Part shown: positions 23,341 through 35,940 of the stretch, piece after piece
Position numbering within the stretch: position 1 is the stretch's first letter
Layout: each line of letters opens with the position of its first letter
Assembly (NCBI RefSeq): GCF_008728515.1
Contig: NC_044986.1
Coordinates: forward strand, 54,548,855-54,612,854
From: Papio anubis
Lineage: Eukaryota; Chordata; Mammalia; Primates; Cercopithecidae
DNA length: 64,000 nucleotides
Reading direction: 5' to 3'
Made by a program: the position numbers and the translations under genes
Notes under the pieces: generated by a model
What the model was told of the DNA's origin: nothing
The model's input: the letters and a program-made list of their open reading frames with translations, nothing else
Database searches by the model: none

Positions 23341-24180
23341 TTTAGTTCTAGAGTTTTCATTTTAAACAACAGTAACTGTTTCTCTGCTGGAGGATTTTCT
23401 ACTTTAAAAAGCAGAATTAAAATTCATTATGAACATATTTTCTTCTATGCTTCTGAGGATAGTTTTAATAAAATCCTTTCTGCTAATTCCAACATCTGGC
23501 CAGTTTCCACTGATTGATTTTCTCTGGAATATGCATCACATTATCCTATTTCTTCACATTATTCTAATTATTTATTCTATTCCTTTCTTTATAATTTTGG
23601 ATTATCCTAGACATTCTAAATGATATTTTGGACTCTGAATTCTGCTATATTCTTCTGAACAGTGCTGAATTTGCTGACAATTAACTTTGCTGGATCTAAC
23701 TTCTAACTCAGTCTACCTTGAAGGTGAAATCTTGTTTAACTCCTTTATCCTTAGCAGGCTGTTTAGGGTCTGCACTACACATGCATAGCTTAGGGGTCAG
23801 CCAGAGATTTGGGCAGAGTTTATATACAGAATTTGCGACTCTCCTTTCTGGTTATCTCCTTTTCTGGATTTCTTCCCTCACTTTTAGCTGCTGTGGTGGT
23901 TCCCAAACTCTGTTATTTGATATTTCAGGCCACTAAGATTATAGACTTCTATTTGAGTTTTAGCCAACCAATGCCTACCCTCAAACAAAGATTCATTAAA
24001 CAATAGATAACTCACCCAGTTCCATTTCCTTCATCCAAATGTAGGCACTCCACTCCAGTTTCTGCCTGCTTTTAGTTGCCTTCCAGTTGTTCCAGGGAAT
24101 TGGTTTTTTAAATTTTGCCTAGAATTTTTGTGGTTATATGTGGAGAGTTAGTTTGATGGGAACTACTCAATCATTACTAG
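23341..24180 (-). mobile_element. Probable very old L1-type (L1ME/HAL1) 5' segment
   Basis: Loose resemblance to the 5' part of very old L1-type elements read antisense: 'tgatattttggactctgaat', 'gacaattaactttgctgga' and 'agatttgggcagagtttata'. Short open frames at 23718-23936 and nearby have no recognisable product. Confidence 0.35.
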
Positions 24181-24709
24181 GAGCAAATAACCTGATTATT
24201 GTATTTATTTAGCTTCTGATCAGTCTTATATCTTGCATGACAAACCCCTTACCTTATTTTAATTCTTCAATGTCTTAGCTACTCTTGTGTAGAAGCTGAC
24301 GTCTTATCCAGTATACTTTTCTACCTCTCAGGTCCTTCTAAATGGAAGGATCTGCAAATTAGCTATACCAAAGAGAGGATATGTGGAAGAGAGGAAAGGA
24401 AGCTAAACAGCTTCCTTTCTGTGCTGTCCATGCATCCCGACTGCCAGGGATCATGACAATTTGAGGTACCACCATAATATACATATCCATGTCTGGTGTG
24501 TTTGGGGAAGGCTGTGTAAACCAAGACTGAACATTTGAGGAAAAGAAGCTTGTGGTTGGGAGAAGCAACTGGGAAGTGTGAAAATGAAGACAGAGGTGAG
24601 TTAATAGGCTACTGCAAGAATCAGGTGAGATGAGAAGCTGAGCTAAAGCAACATTAATGAGAATGTAGAAAGGGACCAGATTGGAAAGAGAATTAAAAAT
24701 CGATAAACC
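24181..24709. other. Unique sequence
   Basis: No repeat or gene recognised. A 126-codon minus-strand frame (24739-24359) starts inside the adjacent Alu and matches nothing I know. Confidence 0.45.
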
Positions 24710-25014
24710 GGCCAGGTATGGGTGGCTCATGCCTATCATCCCAGCACTTTGGGAGGCCGAGGTGAGAAGATCAGTTGAGCCCAGGAGAGTTTGAGACCAG
24801 CCTGGGCAACATAATGAAACTCTATTTCTACAAAAATAAAAAAAATAGCTGGGTGTATTGGCATGTGCCTGTAGTCCCAGCTACTTGGAAGGCCAAGGCA
24901 GGAGAATCACTTGAGCCCGGGAGGTCAAGTCTTCAGTGAGCTGTGACTGTGCCGCTGCACTTGTCAGGGTGACAGAGTGAGACCTTGTCACAAAAAACAA
25001 CAAAATAAAAAAAC
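24710..25014 (+). mobile_element. AluJ
   Basis: GGCCAGGTATGGGTGGC start, 'gagaccagcctgggcaacat', 'ctgtagtcccagctacttgg' and an A-rich end. Several small deletions in the right arm ('gctgcacttgtcagggtgac'). Confidence 0.88.
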
Positions 25015-25019
25015 AGGAA

Positions 25020-25640
25020 AAACTTGATAACTCCTGTGTACAGATTGAAAGAGATATTTATAAGAATAAGAAACATTTTCTCCCATCACTCAAATCGCAG
25101 TAGGTGTCAACATCTTACTTTGCTGACACACGTAATAATATTATAGAAAGTCTAGAAAATAGAAAACAATTATCAAAAATTCCACTATCTTTATATAACT
25201 AAAAATGTTTTATTATCTTCCAGGCCTTATTTAGAAACAAATGTATATGTTTTATAGCTACAACCACACACAAGTTTGAAGGTCTTTGATACATCATAAT
25301 TTTGCATTATTTCTATCATCTCGCATGAATGAGCAATTTTCATCATGCTGATATCTGTAATTATGTCCTTTTAAATGTCTTCCATAGTATTCCATCATTT
25401 CATATACCCCAACCTTTTAAACTATTATTCAACTTGTTGGACATTTATATTATTCCAACTATAAATAATGTACCACAAACATGTTTATGTATATAGTCTT
25501 TCTCTTCTATGGGGGATATAGCTTTAGCTGTAAGATATCCATGGTAAAAAGTGGAAGCATTCAATATTGTTTTATGTATATTGATATTTAGTCACAAGCG
25601 TTCTGACATTGTAAAGTCCTAGAGTGATATGTGTGAGAAT
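25020..25640 (-). mobile_element. Old L1ME-type 3' region
   Basis: 'tccatagtattccatcattt', 'caacttgttggacatttata' and 'ttccaactataaataatg' follow the common antisense L1ME series. No coding potential. Confidence 0.5.
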
Positions 25641-25644
25641 CTTT

Positions 25645-25775
25645 GAATTTCAGATCATTACTGAGAGAAAGGACTTTGCTTTGCAGCTCCAGGATCTAGC
25701 ACCGTGGCTAGGCATATTAGACCAGTAATAGCTGTGTTTTGAATACGTAAATCAATGACTAAATGAATGATTAAT
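25645..25775 (+). repeat. L2 3' end
   Basis: 'gagaaaggactttgctttgc' followed by 'gatctagcaccgtggctagg' and the 'aatgaatgattaattca' tail resembles the sense L2 terminus. Confidence 0.55.
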
Positions 25776-26330
25776 TCACTTGTCTTGTGATGAGAGTTTC
25801 AACATTTTTCTTGCCATCTGGATGCAGTTTGATTTCAAGTGTCCCCTGTGATATTGGCAAGGTCTGGAGAGTCATTAAGACAAAGAGTTTACTCCTATGA
25901 GCTGGGTTCTACGGAAGTCTGGAATATTGCCCTGAGAACACAATCTGCAACAGTATCTGTCTGAGATTTTTGGTTTTGTTTCCTCCACCATTATAAACCC
26001 AAGCATTTCCCTGGGCTCCCTTCTGAAAAAGGGAAGGTGATATTTCCTGGCTGAAGGAGACTTACTCATTACGTTTTACGTCAGTGTAGCAGGCATGCTA
26101 AGCTTGGGTCAGAATGTTTGAATGTTTTGGCTCTGTTCTCTTGTGGACTTTAGAAAACAACTAAATTCATTCTTAACTTAAACTGGATCACTCTTTTTGT
26201 TTTGTGATGATTTTTCTTGTAAAGGGAGAAAAATAATTTTGGTTCAGATCAAATTGTAAAAAAAAGTTTAAGATTTAGCCTATCAGAATCAGGCTTTTGA
26301 GATGGAGATTTTATATCAATATCATTTGTC
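25776..26330. other. Unique sequence
   Basis: No repeat or exon signal that I can name. Confidence 0.45.
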
Positions 26331-26571
26331 TTTTTACTAGCAGTAATAATTACTATTTGTAGCACTCTGTGCCAGTCCCTGTTCTAGTACATTTTTTTCC
26401 ATTATTTCACTTACTTTAGTCATCTCAGCAATCCTATGAAGTAGGTATTACTTTCATTTTGTAATTATCAGGAAAATGATGCTTACAGATCTTAAGTCAC
26501 CTGCCCATAAGCACATAGAAGTGGTAACAGTCAGAATTCAAAACTAGGTCTGTCTGATATCAATGTCTGTG
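26330..26571 (-). repeat. MIR
   Basis: 'actctgtgccagtccctgtt', 'ctatgaagtaggtattactt' and 'cagtcagaattcaaaactag' are the antisense MIR series. The Alu at 26589 ends it. Confidence 0.7.
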
Positions 26572-26588
26572 CTCACATATCCATTTGA

Positions 26589-26918
26589 TTTTTTAAATAA
26601 ATAAATAAATAAATAAATAATAATTATTTTTTGAGACAGGGTCTGACTCTGTTGCCCAGGCTGGAACACATTGGCACAGTCTTGGCTCACTGAAGGCTCA
26701 CAGCAACTTCCACCTCCCAGGTTCAAGCAATTCTCCCACCTCTGCCTTCCAAGTAGCTGGGATTACAGGTGCATACCACCCACCACGGTAGGCTAATTTT
26801 TTTTTTTTTTGGTAGAGATGGGGTTTAACCGTGTTGGCCAGGCTGGTCTTGAACTCCTGACCTCAGGTGATCCACCCACCTCAGCCTCGCAAGGTGCTAG
26901 GATTACAGGCACGAGCCA
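26589..26918 (-). mobile_element. AluS/J with (TTTA)n tail
   Basis: Antisense Alu with a (TAAA)n-type tail near 26595-26622. The target duplication CTCACATATCCATTTGA (26572-26588) reappears with one change at 26919-26935. Contains 'ttgttgcccaggctgg'-type sequence and 'ctcctgacctcaggtgatcc'. Confidence 0.92.
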
Positions 26919-26935
26919 CTCACACATCCATTTGA

Positions 26936-27165
26936 AAAGCACTTTCACATAAATTGCATTTTCTCATTCACAGTTGCAATATGGGGAAGAGGACTGTGCT
27001 TAGTTAGTCCTGCCTGGCATAGGTAAAGACAGATTTGCAGATTATGTGTTTTGCCATCCATGGTCACACTGGAGAGAGTTATCAGAGTCAGGGCATAAAT
27101 GAAAACCTTCTGGTCTTCATCCCATACCCTTTCCACTCTTCTCACTGACTCCCTAGAGATTTTCT
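26936..27165. other. Unique or weakly MIR-like sequence
   Basis: 'actttcacataaattgcatt' after the Alu is consistent with the continuing MIR region. Otherwise no gene signal. Confidence 0.35.
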
Positions 27166-27310
27166 CTCTCAATCTCTCACTTTATGTTTGAGCAAATGGA
27201 AGCCCAGAATATTGCAATGATTCATGAAGGTCATACAGCTAGTTAGCAAACTGATGCTAGAATCTGGATTTTTTGCCTCCCGAGCTAGTGTCTTTTCTAT
27301 TATGTCTATG
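27165..27310 (-). repeat. MIR
   Basis: 'gagcaaatggaagcccagaa', 'ggtcatacagctagttagca' and 'gctagaatctggatttt' match the antisense MIR core. Confidence 0.65.
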
Positions 27311-28440
27311 TAGCAAACAAAACCTGATTGTTAAGGAATGTTCAACGTGAGTTACAATCCACACCAGGAAAGACATTAATATAGGCCATCTAGTACAGAG
27401 CCCTTCACTCATCATTTTCATTTTTAACAAATATCCTCCCTCATTTGAGATACCCAGTTGATCTGCTCATCATCAAGTATGCACTGAAATGATGAGTATG
27501 AATGTGTCCTGCACTGGGGACCTGCCCCGAATTGGTCCCCCATTGCTGGTATATGGAGAGTCTCAGGAATAGCAACTCTCCTTTCCTCAGTGTAGACCTT
27601 GAAACAGCCAAAGTAAATAGAATTTTCCGCCTCAACAGCTGTATTTATTTTGGGCTGTTTCTCCACCTACAACGCCCATTTGCTGTTCTCAGAGCTTCTG
27701 AACCTGTTTATTTTCAACCTCCCAGAGGCAGCCAGCTGTTGTATTCCCGTTTCATGGCAAAAAGAAGTCAACACGTTCTTCTGGAGGGAAGGAACCCATT
27801 TTAAGATCTTAAAGGATATCACCCAAAGGAGAGTTTACCAACTGTGGATATTTCCTGAGCAAGACACTATTCCTGCTCTCAAATATCTTATTCAAGTGGC
27901 TTAACAGATGTAATTGGAGACAGAGCTTAAGCACTGAAAATTACATAATAATGTAAAAGAGCTAGGGAGCAATATGAACTCAAGATTTAAGTGATGTCAA
28001 GTGAATGTGACTGAACAGAGCCTCCCCATCAGTAGGCTGGATTAAGCCTATAGGAATATTTTGTTTGGGATCCAAGTTTGTTTGTGTGTGTGTTTGTTTT
28101 TCAGTGAGCCAATATTTAAAAATTGAGAGACTTTGCCTAAAAGTATAGATTTATGGCTTCTTTAGAAATACCAGAAGATCTGTCAATACGTGTTTGTCCT
28201 TATTTGGGGCATCAGTGGGTTGGTGTGGTGGGTGTGTTAGATGAAACACACCCTCCTCAGTTTGCCATAAGTACTCCCTATTTTCTTCCCAGTGTTGAGG
28301 CCAACTCTTAGTTGCCTTGTACCTTCACAGTTGCAGTGCTGTTTTACTTATTCTCATTCACTTCAGCTTTGTGCTGGACCCCATGGGCATGTGAGTATTT
28401 CAACCCTTTTGGGGTCTCATTAGTGCCTTAAGGGCTGGTA
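27311..28440. other. Unique sequence
   Basis: No repeats recognised. A 100-codon plus frame at 27502-27804 has no domain, and overlapping minus frames compete with it. A short GT run lies near 28081-28102. Confidence 0.45.
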
Positions 28441-28444
28441 TGGA

Positions 28445-28685
28445 TGTCACCCTTGTTGAATGCCCATTATAATATAATAAGCACTGTACTAGATATGCAC
28501 CTCATTTACTACTCACAGAAAACCGTACCAGGCAGACATTATCATTCTCACTTTACAAATGGGAAAAATGAGACTCAGAAAGGATTTTTGATCAGCTAGA
28601 AGTCATCCAGTTCACGAATAGCTAGGATTCAAATGCTAGCTGCCTAATTTCCTCCTTCCTAGATACTGCCTCCCAGAGAACTAGG
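28445..28685 (-). repeat. MIR
   Basis: 'aataagcactgtactagata', 'tttacaaatgggaaaaatga', 'gactcagaaagg' and 'ataggctaggattcaaatg'-like sequence form the antisense MIR pattern. Confidence 0.7.
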
Positions 28686-30690
28686 AAGTGACAAAGTTGA
28701 GTCTTGACCTCCAGCCTAGTGAACATTCTAAAAAGTCATACTCTATCACAGGCCCAAATTTTGCTGTGTCCTAAGAGATAGCTAGCAAATACCTCATGAT
28801 GAATCAAGAGGACCTAGAAGAAAAGAACCACTTCTGCTGGGAAATGACTTAATGACCAATACTAACTTCTGAAAAGAGTACACTGTAATTGTCCTTAGAT
28901 TGTACATTAGACAAACCTATCACCAAGGAGTTGGCCTGGGCTTCTGGGATAGATTGAAAATTTTGGCCATAACAGGGTATTGAACTATTAGAAAATACCA
29001 TTTGGGTATTTCGATGAGAAGAATAGAATCTATGAAGATGCTAAACAAAGACCATACATTCCATATGGTTTGGGCAGATAAAGAAGTAGTAAAACCTATA
29101 TTCTAAATTCTAAGCAAACCATTCCTGGGCAGTGGCCACCGGAAGCTGGACCTCAGAGCCTGAAACCTGGATGTCAAAACCCATCACTTCGCATACAGCT
29201 CATTCTAGGTAGCGGAAATACAAAATATTTAAAATGTCAGTTATTCTGTTTTATGTTTTTAAAAAGAGTTTTGGAAAGTTACACAGCTTGAATTTAAATC
29301 CAGGACTTCCATGATATGCTACCTTCCAGAAAACAGATGGTAGAGAAGGGAGGGAAAGGCATTCCAGCTAGGGGATGTCATGTTAGAAAACTTCAGATTC
29401 AGCTTGGGTAGAGAAGGGAACTAAATAGCAGAGATTACAGTCTCTAAAATTTCTATCACCATGGTACTTGATGACAGCAGCTACCTCTTTTATTACTTAC
29501 CGTGTAACCTCAGATTGCAGACAACTGACCATGCTAGCCCTCACTGAAATTCCCAAGGAACATGTCTCTAATGGCCACACTGCCCATTTTACTCTCCTTT
29601 CACCTAGCCATGGCCATTTACCCCACTTGCAAGGTCCACCCTACTCCAAGGTTTTGGATCCGTTCTTTTCCTGGTCAAGGTAAGTTGCAGGCTAATAGGT
29701 AAATCGCCTCCAGTTATAGGTTGAGTAATGTTTAACAGCAACAACAAAACCAAAAATAACAATTACTATAACAGTAAAAATGGTAGTTACTTTTCCTGAG
29801 CTATGTCTATCCACTAAACACTTTGCTACTAAATAAAATAATTAATTAAATAATAAATAATTTATATGCTTTACTCCATATAATTATATCACTCTGTGAG
29901 TTATACATTATGGGGAGACAATTCTCTGTGGGTGTCTTGCATTTCTACACATCTTGTGAGTGAGGCATTCTCTCTTCTTTGTTGCAGACTTTTTAAGGAT
30001 GTGTGTATAACAAACAGCCTTGGAAGACAGAGATAGTGTCTCCTGTCAGAGCAAAGAACAGGCATGTTTATTGATCACTATAGAAGATTCAGGTTTCCTA
30101 AACTCAGGGTTTCTCTTTTGCAATGCAACCCTCTGTGCGTCTCCCTGTGGAAACGGGGGCTTGGGACACTGACACAAAAATGCTGATACTTCGGCTACAG
30201 TTGTTGCCATAAATCAATAAACTGTCTTTTATCTCTGACCCTAGAGTCTTGTGTCTTCTACTAGCATTTGTGAAACTGTGGCAGTTTAACCTATTAACTG
30301 ATAAGTAAGGTAGCATCTCAGATTCTATGCAGTCATTTGAAAGATTTTACTACTCTCATTTTGCAGAATAGAGAACAGTTTTAGGAAGTGTTTTCAGTTG
30401 CTAGTGTTTGTTACATCTCATCTTATAGCTCAGTCTTTAGCCTTGACATTTTGCCTGGTTATAAAGATTAAATTCCCACTTTGAAGCAGTTTCTGGCACC
30501 AAGTCCCAGTTTTATTCTCTGTCCGAGGCATAGTCATCCGTCCATCTAGCTCAATATCTATTAAGCACACAATATCCATCTTGTTCCCATCAGTTCTCCT
30601 AGGAAATGAAATCTTTGAACCCCAACTCCCAGAACTCATAGTATGATGGTGGAGAATAAGTAAAAATAATAGATGTAAAAACATCTAATA
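28686..30690. other. Unique sequence
   Basis: Two kilobases with no confident repeat or exon. It includes an AT-rich block at 29826-29875. Open frames at 29468-29683 and 30684-30430 are short and unsupported. Confidence 0.45.
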
Positions 30691-30881
30691 CAAGTGATTC
30701 TCAAACTTTAGGTTGCATCTGAAATACTAGGATACTTGTTTTAAAACACAAAACTTCAGCCCGTATCCCTAAAAATTCTGAATCAGTAGGTCTGGGTTAG
30801 AACTAAAAATTGTTATTTAAAAAATAAGATTCCCAAGTGATTCTGGTGCATGAGGGTCATAGACTTCTTTGAGAAACGTTG
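30691..30881 (+). mobile_element. MER5A (hAT-Charlie nonautonomous transposon)
   Basis: Starts CAAGTGATTCTCAAAC and ends TTTGAGAAACGTTG, a recognisable terminal inverted repeat pair. The inside has 'tctgaatcagtaggtctggg' and 'ttcccaagtgattctggtgc'. Flanks ATCTAATA and ATCTATGG share ATCTA, a diverged 8 bp duplication. Confidence 0.85.
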
Positions 30882-31029
30882 ATCTATGGGGGTAAAATGA
30901 AATTCCTTTACAAGGAACACAAGAATCCCACTATCTAGTCCTAACTTATATCTTATGCTGCCATTCCTTGTTTTGTGCTTTACATTCTAACAACTCCTAA
31001 CAGCGTTTTAACACTTTCTGCTTCCATTC

Positions 31030-31400
31030 TTTCATATTTTGACAATCTTTCTACTCTACATAAACTAACTGACCTCTACTCATCCTGTAGCTCAGGTTTC
31101 TCCTCCTCCATGAAGCCTTCCACCATCCCAAATAGGGGATATACAGTACTTCCTCTTCCCTCCTAAAGCCTTCTGTGCTTATCTCTATTATTTAGATCTA
31201 CCTTTGATTAAAATTATCTTGATATATCCGTCTCTACTATAAAACTATAAACTCCTTTAAGGTAGGCCATGAATCCACTTTATCCTTATATGGGAAGACC
31301 TTTGTGGGATACTACAGTATCTAGTTTACAATAGGTGTTGGGTTTCAAAATCAGTTTTTGTTGAATTAACGAAAGAATGAATAAATGGCTCAATGAATAA
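31030..31400 (+). repeat. L2 3' region
   Basis: 'gctcaggtttctcctcctcc', 'atgaagccttccaccatccc', 'ccttctgtgcttatctctat' and the terminal 'tttttgttgaattaacgaaa' track a sense L2 3' end. This is one of the clearest L2 copies here. Confidence 0.75.
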
Positions 31401-31559
31401 AGCCATTTCTTTGCAAGCAGCTTACGTATAAAATCTTGTTATCATATACTATTGATTTTCTTAAAAACATTGACTTCTTCTGATATAGGACCAGAAATAT
31501 GAGAAAAACAGGCAAGAGCAGAAAGTTACATTTTAGCATCATAGGGAGATTAAATAATT

Positions 31560-31690
31560 TACCTTGGCCAACTCTTTTTACAGATAAGGAAACTGAGGTT
31601 TAGATAGGACGAATGACTTACCCAATGTCACACAGCTTGTTAGGGGCAAAATAAGACTGGGAGTTTTTTCTCTTAGTTCGCAGTCCCAAG
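31560..31690 (-). repeat. MIR
   Basis: 'ttacagataaggaaactgag' followed by 'cttacccaatgtcacacagc' is the hallmark antisense MIR core. Confidence 0.75.
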
Positions 31691-33305
31691 CTCTTCAGGC
31701 TAACCATGGTCCTTCCCTTCCACTAAATTATGTACCTGCTCAAGCCCTACTGAAGTTTCTACCATCCTGGCTTTTACTGAGCTCATCTGATATTGATCAT
31801 GTTGGTATTTCATATTATCTGAATAACTCATATACCATTTTTCCTTACATAAATTTGCCTTTGATATATACCCAGGATCAGGGTATTTTTAAAAAACCTT
31901 TTGCTGTATTTATCTTTACTGTTTAGATTTTTGTTTTCATATGCTGTAAATTAAATTTGCCTCCTCATCTTGACTGACTAATCTCTGATCAATAGTTTTT
32001 TCTAGAGAATGTCTCCTTCACTAGTGTTTAAGGGAGGGAAATGTGATATACTAAATAATAAAGTCTCCTAGTTTTCCCAGATTCATCCAAAGCACAATCA
32101 TCTCCATCTGTGTTTCCTCTGTCACTTTTATAATCAGATGTGGAAAATATTTAACATCCCATTGAGTCCTCCAGTTTAAATCAGTACACATGATAAATTG
32201 CATGGGGGTGTTTTATTTGCCTTGCAACAGAAACCTTTATCTTTGCCTGGCGGCCTGACTGTAGTTTAATAAAAGAAAGGCCCTTTGAATAGATCTTGTG
32301 CAATATGAGTTCTCATCCAGGTCTATGAATAATTCATCAGGCAAGAATCTTGTTTCTGTTTATGAAATAATATTCTAAAGACCATTAAGGCTAGACCTGT
32401 GCTGTAGTCAAAAGTCCTTCTTGAGTTCCAGCTAGTGATATGCAGAAAATTATTGTGCTACAACTCTTCAGACATATGGCTAAGTTCAAGGGAATTTGTT
32501 AACTTCTTGTGTTGCATCCAAAAGTTTCCAATTATCAACAAAAGATGGCATACCAACGCAATTACTCCTGATGTGTTCCAGTTAGCGATTCTAAGTAACC
32601 ATAGTTGTGTGGGTGTATGTGGTCTGAAATAACAGGAATCAGTGAAAATTTCAAGTGTAAATACACCACGGAGACCACTTACGTATCACAACCAGACAAA
32701 CGTATCCCACTGAGCTGAATGTGCTTTTGACAGGAAGCAGGGATTTTTGGGCCACCTCCCAAACCCTGATTCCCAGCCGTTGTAAACTATTTGAGATCCA
32801 TTTTGTTTCCAGTTTTGCAACAGACTTCTCCAACAGCTTATTTGCTTCATGTGTCAACAAAGTTGAAAAACAGTGCCTCTTACATAAGTTAGTCAGAAAT
32901 GTATAAAGCTATTGTTAATGACGTGGTTACCACCAAACTTAGAAAAACAAATTACAGGCTGTGCCAGAGAAGCAGACTTATCTTGCTGAGCCTTAGTATG
33001 TCTCCCTGATTCCTAGATAACTCTTATACTCATTGGTTTGGGATCTTTTTAAAGGTTATTTTTAGAGTGATTCTGCTAGCCAAAGAATAGCAAAGAAAGA
33101 AAGGGAAAAGACTTGTATAGCTTCAGGAAAACATACACTGCCTGTTTTGGAGGCAAATCATCCCTGGGGATAAGGCCAAAGGGAGATCCCTGAAGGCAAA
33201 TTCTTGACCATCCAGGTCCAGTGACCACACACACTATTGCCTTTATTTATCCAAATATCAGCAGAAGTTACCAAGCCTGTCTGGGCAAGTGGCAATAATT
33301 CAGTT
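31691..33305. other. Unique sequence
   Basis: No repeat or exon recognised. Short opposing frames near 32650-32906 overlap and look like chance. Confidence 0.45.
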
Positions 33306-33309
33306 GTGA

Positions 33310-33482
33310 TCTGCTTTAAATGCAGCTCAGATCATGTCACTAAATCTTTACTGATTTTTATCATTCATAAAATCAAGTGCAAACCCCACAGCCTGGCTCT
33401 CAATGCCCTCCAAAAAACAACAATTCTCTAATATTATCTTCCACTAATTTAATAAAACCTTATTGCCGGGTAGTCCCTGAAA
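33310..33482 (+). repeat. L2 fragment
   Basis: 'agatcatgtcactaaatctt', 'ataaaatcaagtgcaaaccc' and 'cagcctggctctcaatgccc' resemble the L2 stretch around 'gatcatgtcactcccctgct'. Confidence 0.55.
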
Positions 33483-33490
33483 TAATCAGC

Positions 33491-33926
33491 TCATGCTGGT
33501 TAATTTTATGTTTCAACTTGGCTGGGCCATGCTGATGCATATTTTAATAATTTTGAAATATGTGTTCAACATTTTTCTGGATATTTTTTGTGACAGTACT
33601 TTTGAATGAGATTAACATTTAAATTTGTGGACTTTGAGTAAAGTAGACTGCTCACCACATAATGTGGGTGGGTCTCATCCAATCAGTTGAAGGCCTAAAT
33701 AGGACAAAAACCTGACTTTCTTCTGGAGGGAAATTCTGCCAACAAATGGCCTTCAGACTTGAACTGCAATATCGTCTCTTCCTGGGTCTCCAGCCCAATG
33801 GCCTTCCCTGCAGATTTTGGCCTTGCTAGCCTCCATAATCATGTGTGCCAATTCCTTAAAATAAATTTCTTTCTATGTATATACATATCCTAATGGTTTT
33901 GTTTCTCTGGAGAACTGGCTAAAACA
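33491..33926 (+). mobile_element. MLT1B-type solo LTR
   Basis: 'ggttaattttatgtttcaac', 'ttgtggactttgagtaaagt', 'aatgtgggtgggtctcatcc', 'gacttgaactgcaatatcg' and 'gtttctctggagaactggct' follow an MLT1B LTR end to end in sense orientation. No partner LTR is present, and no clear target duplication is visible. Confidence 0.8.
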
Positions 33927-33994
33927 TAGCTCCAGGCTTTATGTTTTGTTGTGTTTGTTTATATGGTATTACAAACACTATTGCTAGTAATACT

Positions 33995-34190
33995 GTTATT
34001 AGTATTTGTTGAATCTTACTGTGTGCCAGGCACCATGCATTGAATTTCCGCACATTGTTTCATTTAATTCTCACAACAACCTATGTGGCAAGGACGTAGA
34101 GTTATTAATCAATCGCTTAAGATCATAGTACTAGTAAGTGGCAGAGTAAGAGTTTTGATTTTATGTTTCTGAGACAAAAGCCCTTATTAT
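33995..34190 (-). repeat. MIR
   Basis: 'cttactgtgtgccaggcacc', 'ttaattctcacaacaaccta' and 'agtaagtggcagagtaagag' are antisense MIR landmarks. Confidence 0.72.
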
Positions 34191-34284
34191 AATGAGTTTG
34201 AAACCCCACAAGAAATTATATCTTTGAGAAAGTTAATATCTCTACCAGTTTTTAAAATGATAACTTAGCAACCTTTCTGATCCT

Positions 34285-34400
34285 CTTCCCACTACATAGT
34301 GAGCTTGTGGAGAATGGGAATCGTGTCTCTGTGTTTTTGTATCCCATGCAACACCACAGTATTGTGCATGGTAAGTTTTCTATTTGTTCTAGGAAATTCT
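34285..34400 (+). repeat. L2 3' end
   Basis: 'tacatagtgagcttgtggag' followed by 'atcgtgtctctgtgttttt' resembles the sense L2 terminus. Confidence 0.5.
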
Positions 34401-34870
34401 GATTACCTAAATATTAGAAGGATTCTGAAAAGAAAAACAGATTCAACCAAAAAGAGGAGTTGGTGAGGTTGGTCTCTGGCATCCCAGCCTTCTCTCTCTG
34501 TGCTCCCTTTTTCCTCCCGAGAGAACTCCCATTCCCCAAGGCACTCACTGCTAGAACTCTTAAGAGGTAGAGAATGCAAGGGTTCAATGAGGGCCAAGCC
34601 ATGATGTGCTGGAGCCAAATTGTACCAGCTCAAGAGAGTCAATTACAAGCACTTTTTCTAAACTCTATATTCAGTGATGTAACATTGGAAGCTTGAAATT
34701 GCCCATGTGTGAGTATTTACACCAAGGAAATAAGTAAATGCTACAAATCAGGGCTTCCCTCCCTCCCATCCAGAGAGCTGGTTTATCATTAAACTAGTAC
34801 CTGCCCAAAGATGAGAGGGAACCATGATTTCAAAGCCCTCCTTCCTTTTCCTTGCTCCCTTTGACCTTCT
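34401..34870. other. Unique sequence
   Basis: No named repeat. Short minus-strand frames at 34642-34403 have no recognisable product. Confidence 0.4.
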
Positions 34871-34879
34871 CAACTTCTG

Positions 34880-35215
34880 TATTCACAAAACTTTGTTAAG
34901 TGTCTTCTATAAGCAGTTGCTCTGCCAGGTGATATGAAGAACACCATGGTTAATGCCATCTTGTTCTTAGGAACTGATTTGTCAGTGAGAAAATAACAGA
35001 TACACAAATAACATCAATCATTACTGATCATCCCATTTGGTTTTTCCCTCTTATTTGTTTTGAAATTCAAAGTATGAATATTTACCTATATAAAAATGTG
35101 AAAATGTAAGTGCCATGAAGACAGGAACTTTGACTTTTTTATTACCTTTGCTGAGTGCTAGGACAGTGTGAAGCACACGATGAGTGCTAAACAGTGAATG
35201 AATAAAATTATGCAT
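34880..35215. repeat. Two L2 fragments, facing opposite ways
   Basis: 34880-35010 resembles an antisense L2 end ('ttaagtgtcttctataagca', 'ctctgccaggtgatatgaag'). 35100-35215 resembles a sense L2 end ('agtgccatgaagacaggaac', 'acgatgagtgctaaacagtg'). Confidence 0.5.
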
Positions 35216-35295
35216 TAAAAAATGAAAAGACTATATATAATAAAATGTTAGCAATGCTTATCTATATAGGACTGATAGGATTATGGGTCACTTTT

Positions 35296-35611
35296 TAATT
35301 TAATTTAATTTAATTTAATTTAATTTTTTGAGATGGAGTCTCACTCTGTTGCCCAGGCTGGAGTGCAGTGGCATGATCTCGGCTCACTGCAAGCTCCGCC
35401 TCCTGGGTTCATGCCATTCTCCTGCCTAAGCCTCCCAACTAGCTGGGACTACAGGCACCCGCCACCACACATGGCTAATTTTTTGTATTTTTTAGTAGAG
35501 ATGGGGTTTCACCATGTTAGCCAGGATGGTCTTGATCTCCTGACCTTGTGATCCACCCACCTCAGCCTCTCAAAGTGCTGGGATTACAGGTGTGAGCCAC
35601 CACACCCGGCC
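35296..35611 (-). mobile_element. AluY/AluS with (TTTAA)n tail
   Basis: Well preserved antisense Alu. A 14 bp target duplication TATGGGTCACTTTT lies at 35282-35295 and 35612-35625. The tail has expanded as a TTTAA pentamer run at about 35296-35326. A 72-codon Alu-derived frame inside has no coding meaning. Confidence 0.94.
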
Positions 35612-35625
35612 TATGGGTCACTTTT

Positions 35626-35940
35626 CTTCCTTTCCTTTTTGGTGAGGGCTTATCTGTAGTTTTCACATTTTTAATCATAGGCATGTGTTAATTATGTTGG
35701 AAGCTGAACAAAAAATAAAAAATAACTAGAATTACACAAAGTAACCAATATCAAATTACCAGAAGCCTCACCAAAGCTAGTTGCTGGATAGTCGTATGGG
35801 AGTGTTTCTTGAAGGAAGTGGGGCTGGCAATATGTTTAAAATCCTCTTTGCTCAGAATCATTTTAAGCTACCTGTCATAGGAAAAGGACCAGGTAAAATA
35901 ATTCACACTAAGAGATGACTGGCAGCTGATACTGTCATTT
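35626..35940. other. Unique sequence
   Basis: Nothing recognised beyond the Alu duplication at its left edge. Confidence 0.4.

Noticed and set aside
24359..24739. 126-codon minus-strand frame
   Set aside because: Starts inside an Alu and has no recognisable product.
27502..27804. 100-codon plus-strand frame
   Set aside because: Overlaps competing minus frames and shows no motif.
35333..35551. Frames reading like SVAQAGVQWHDLGSLQ
   Set aside because: This is the well-known translation of antisense Alu, not a gene. The same applies to frames at 36907-37122, 57276-57647 and 7307-6999.
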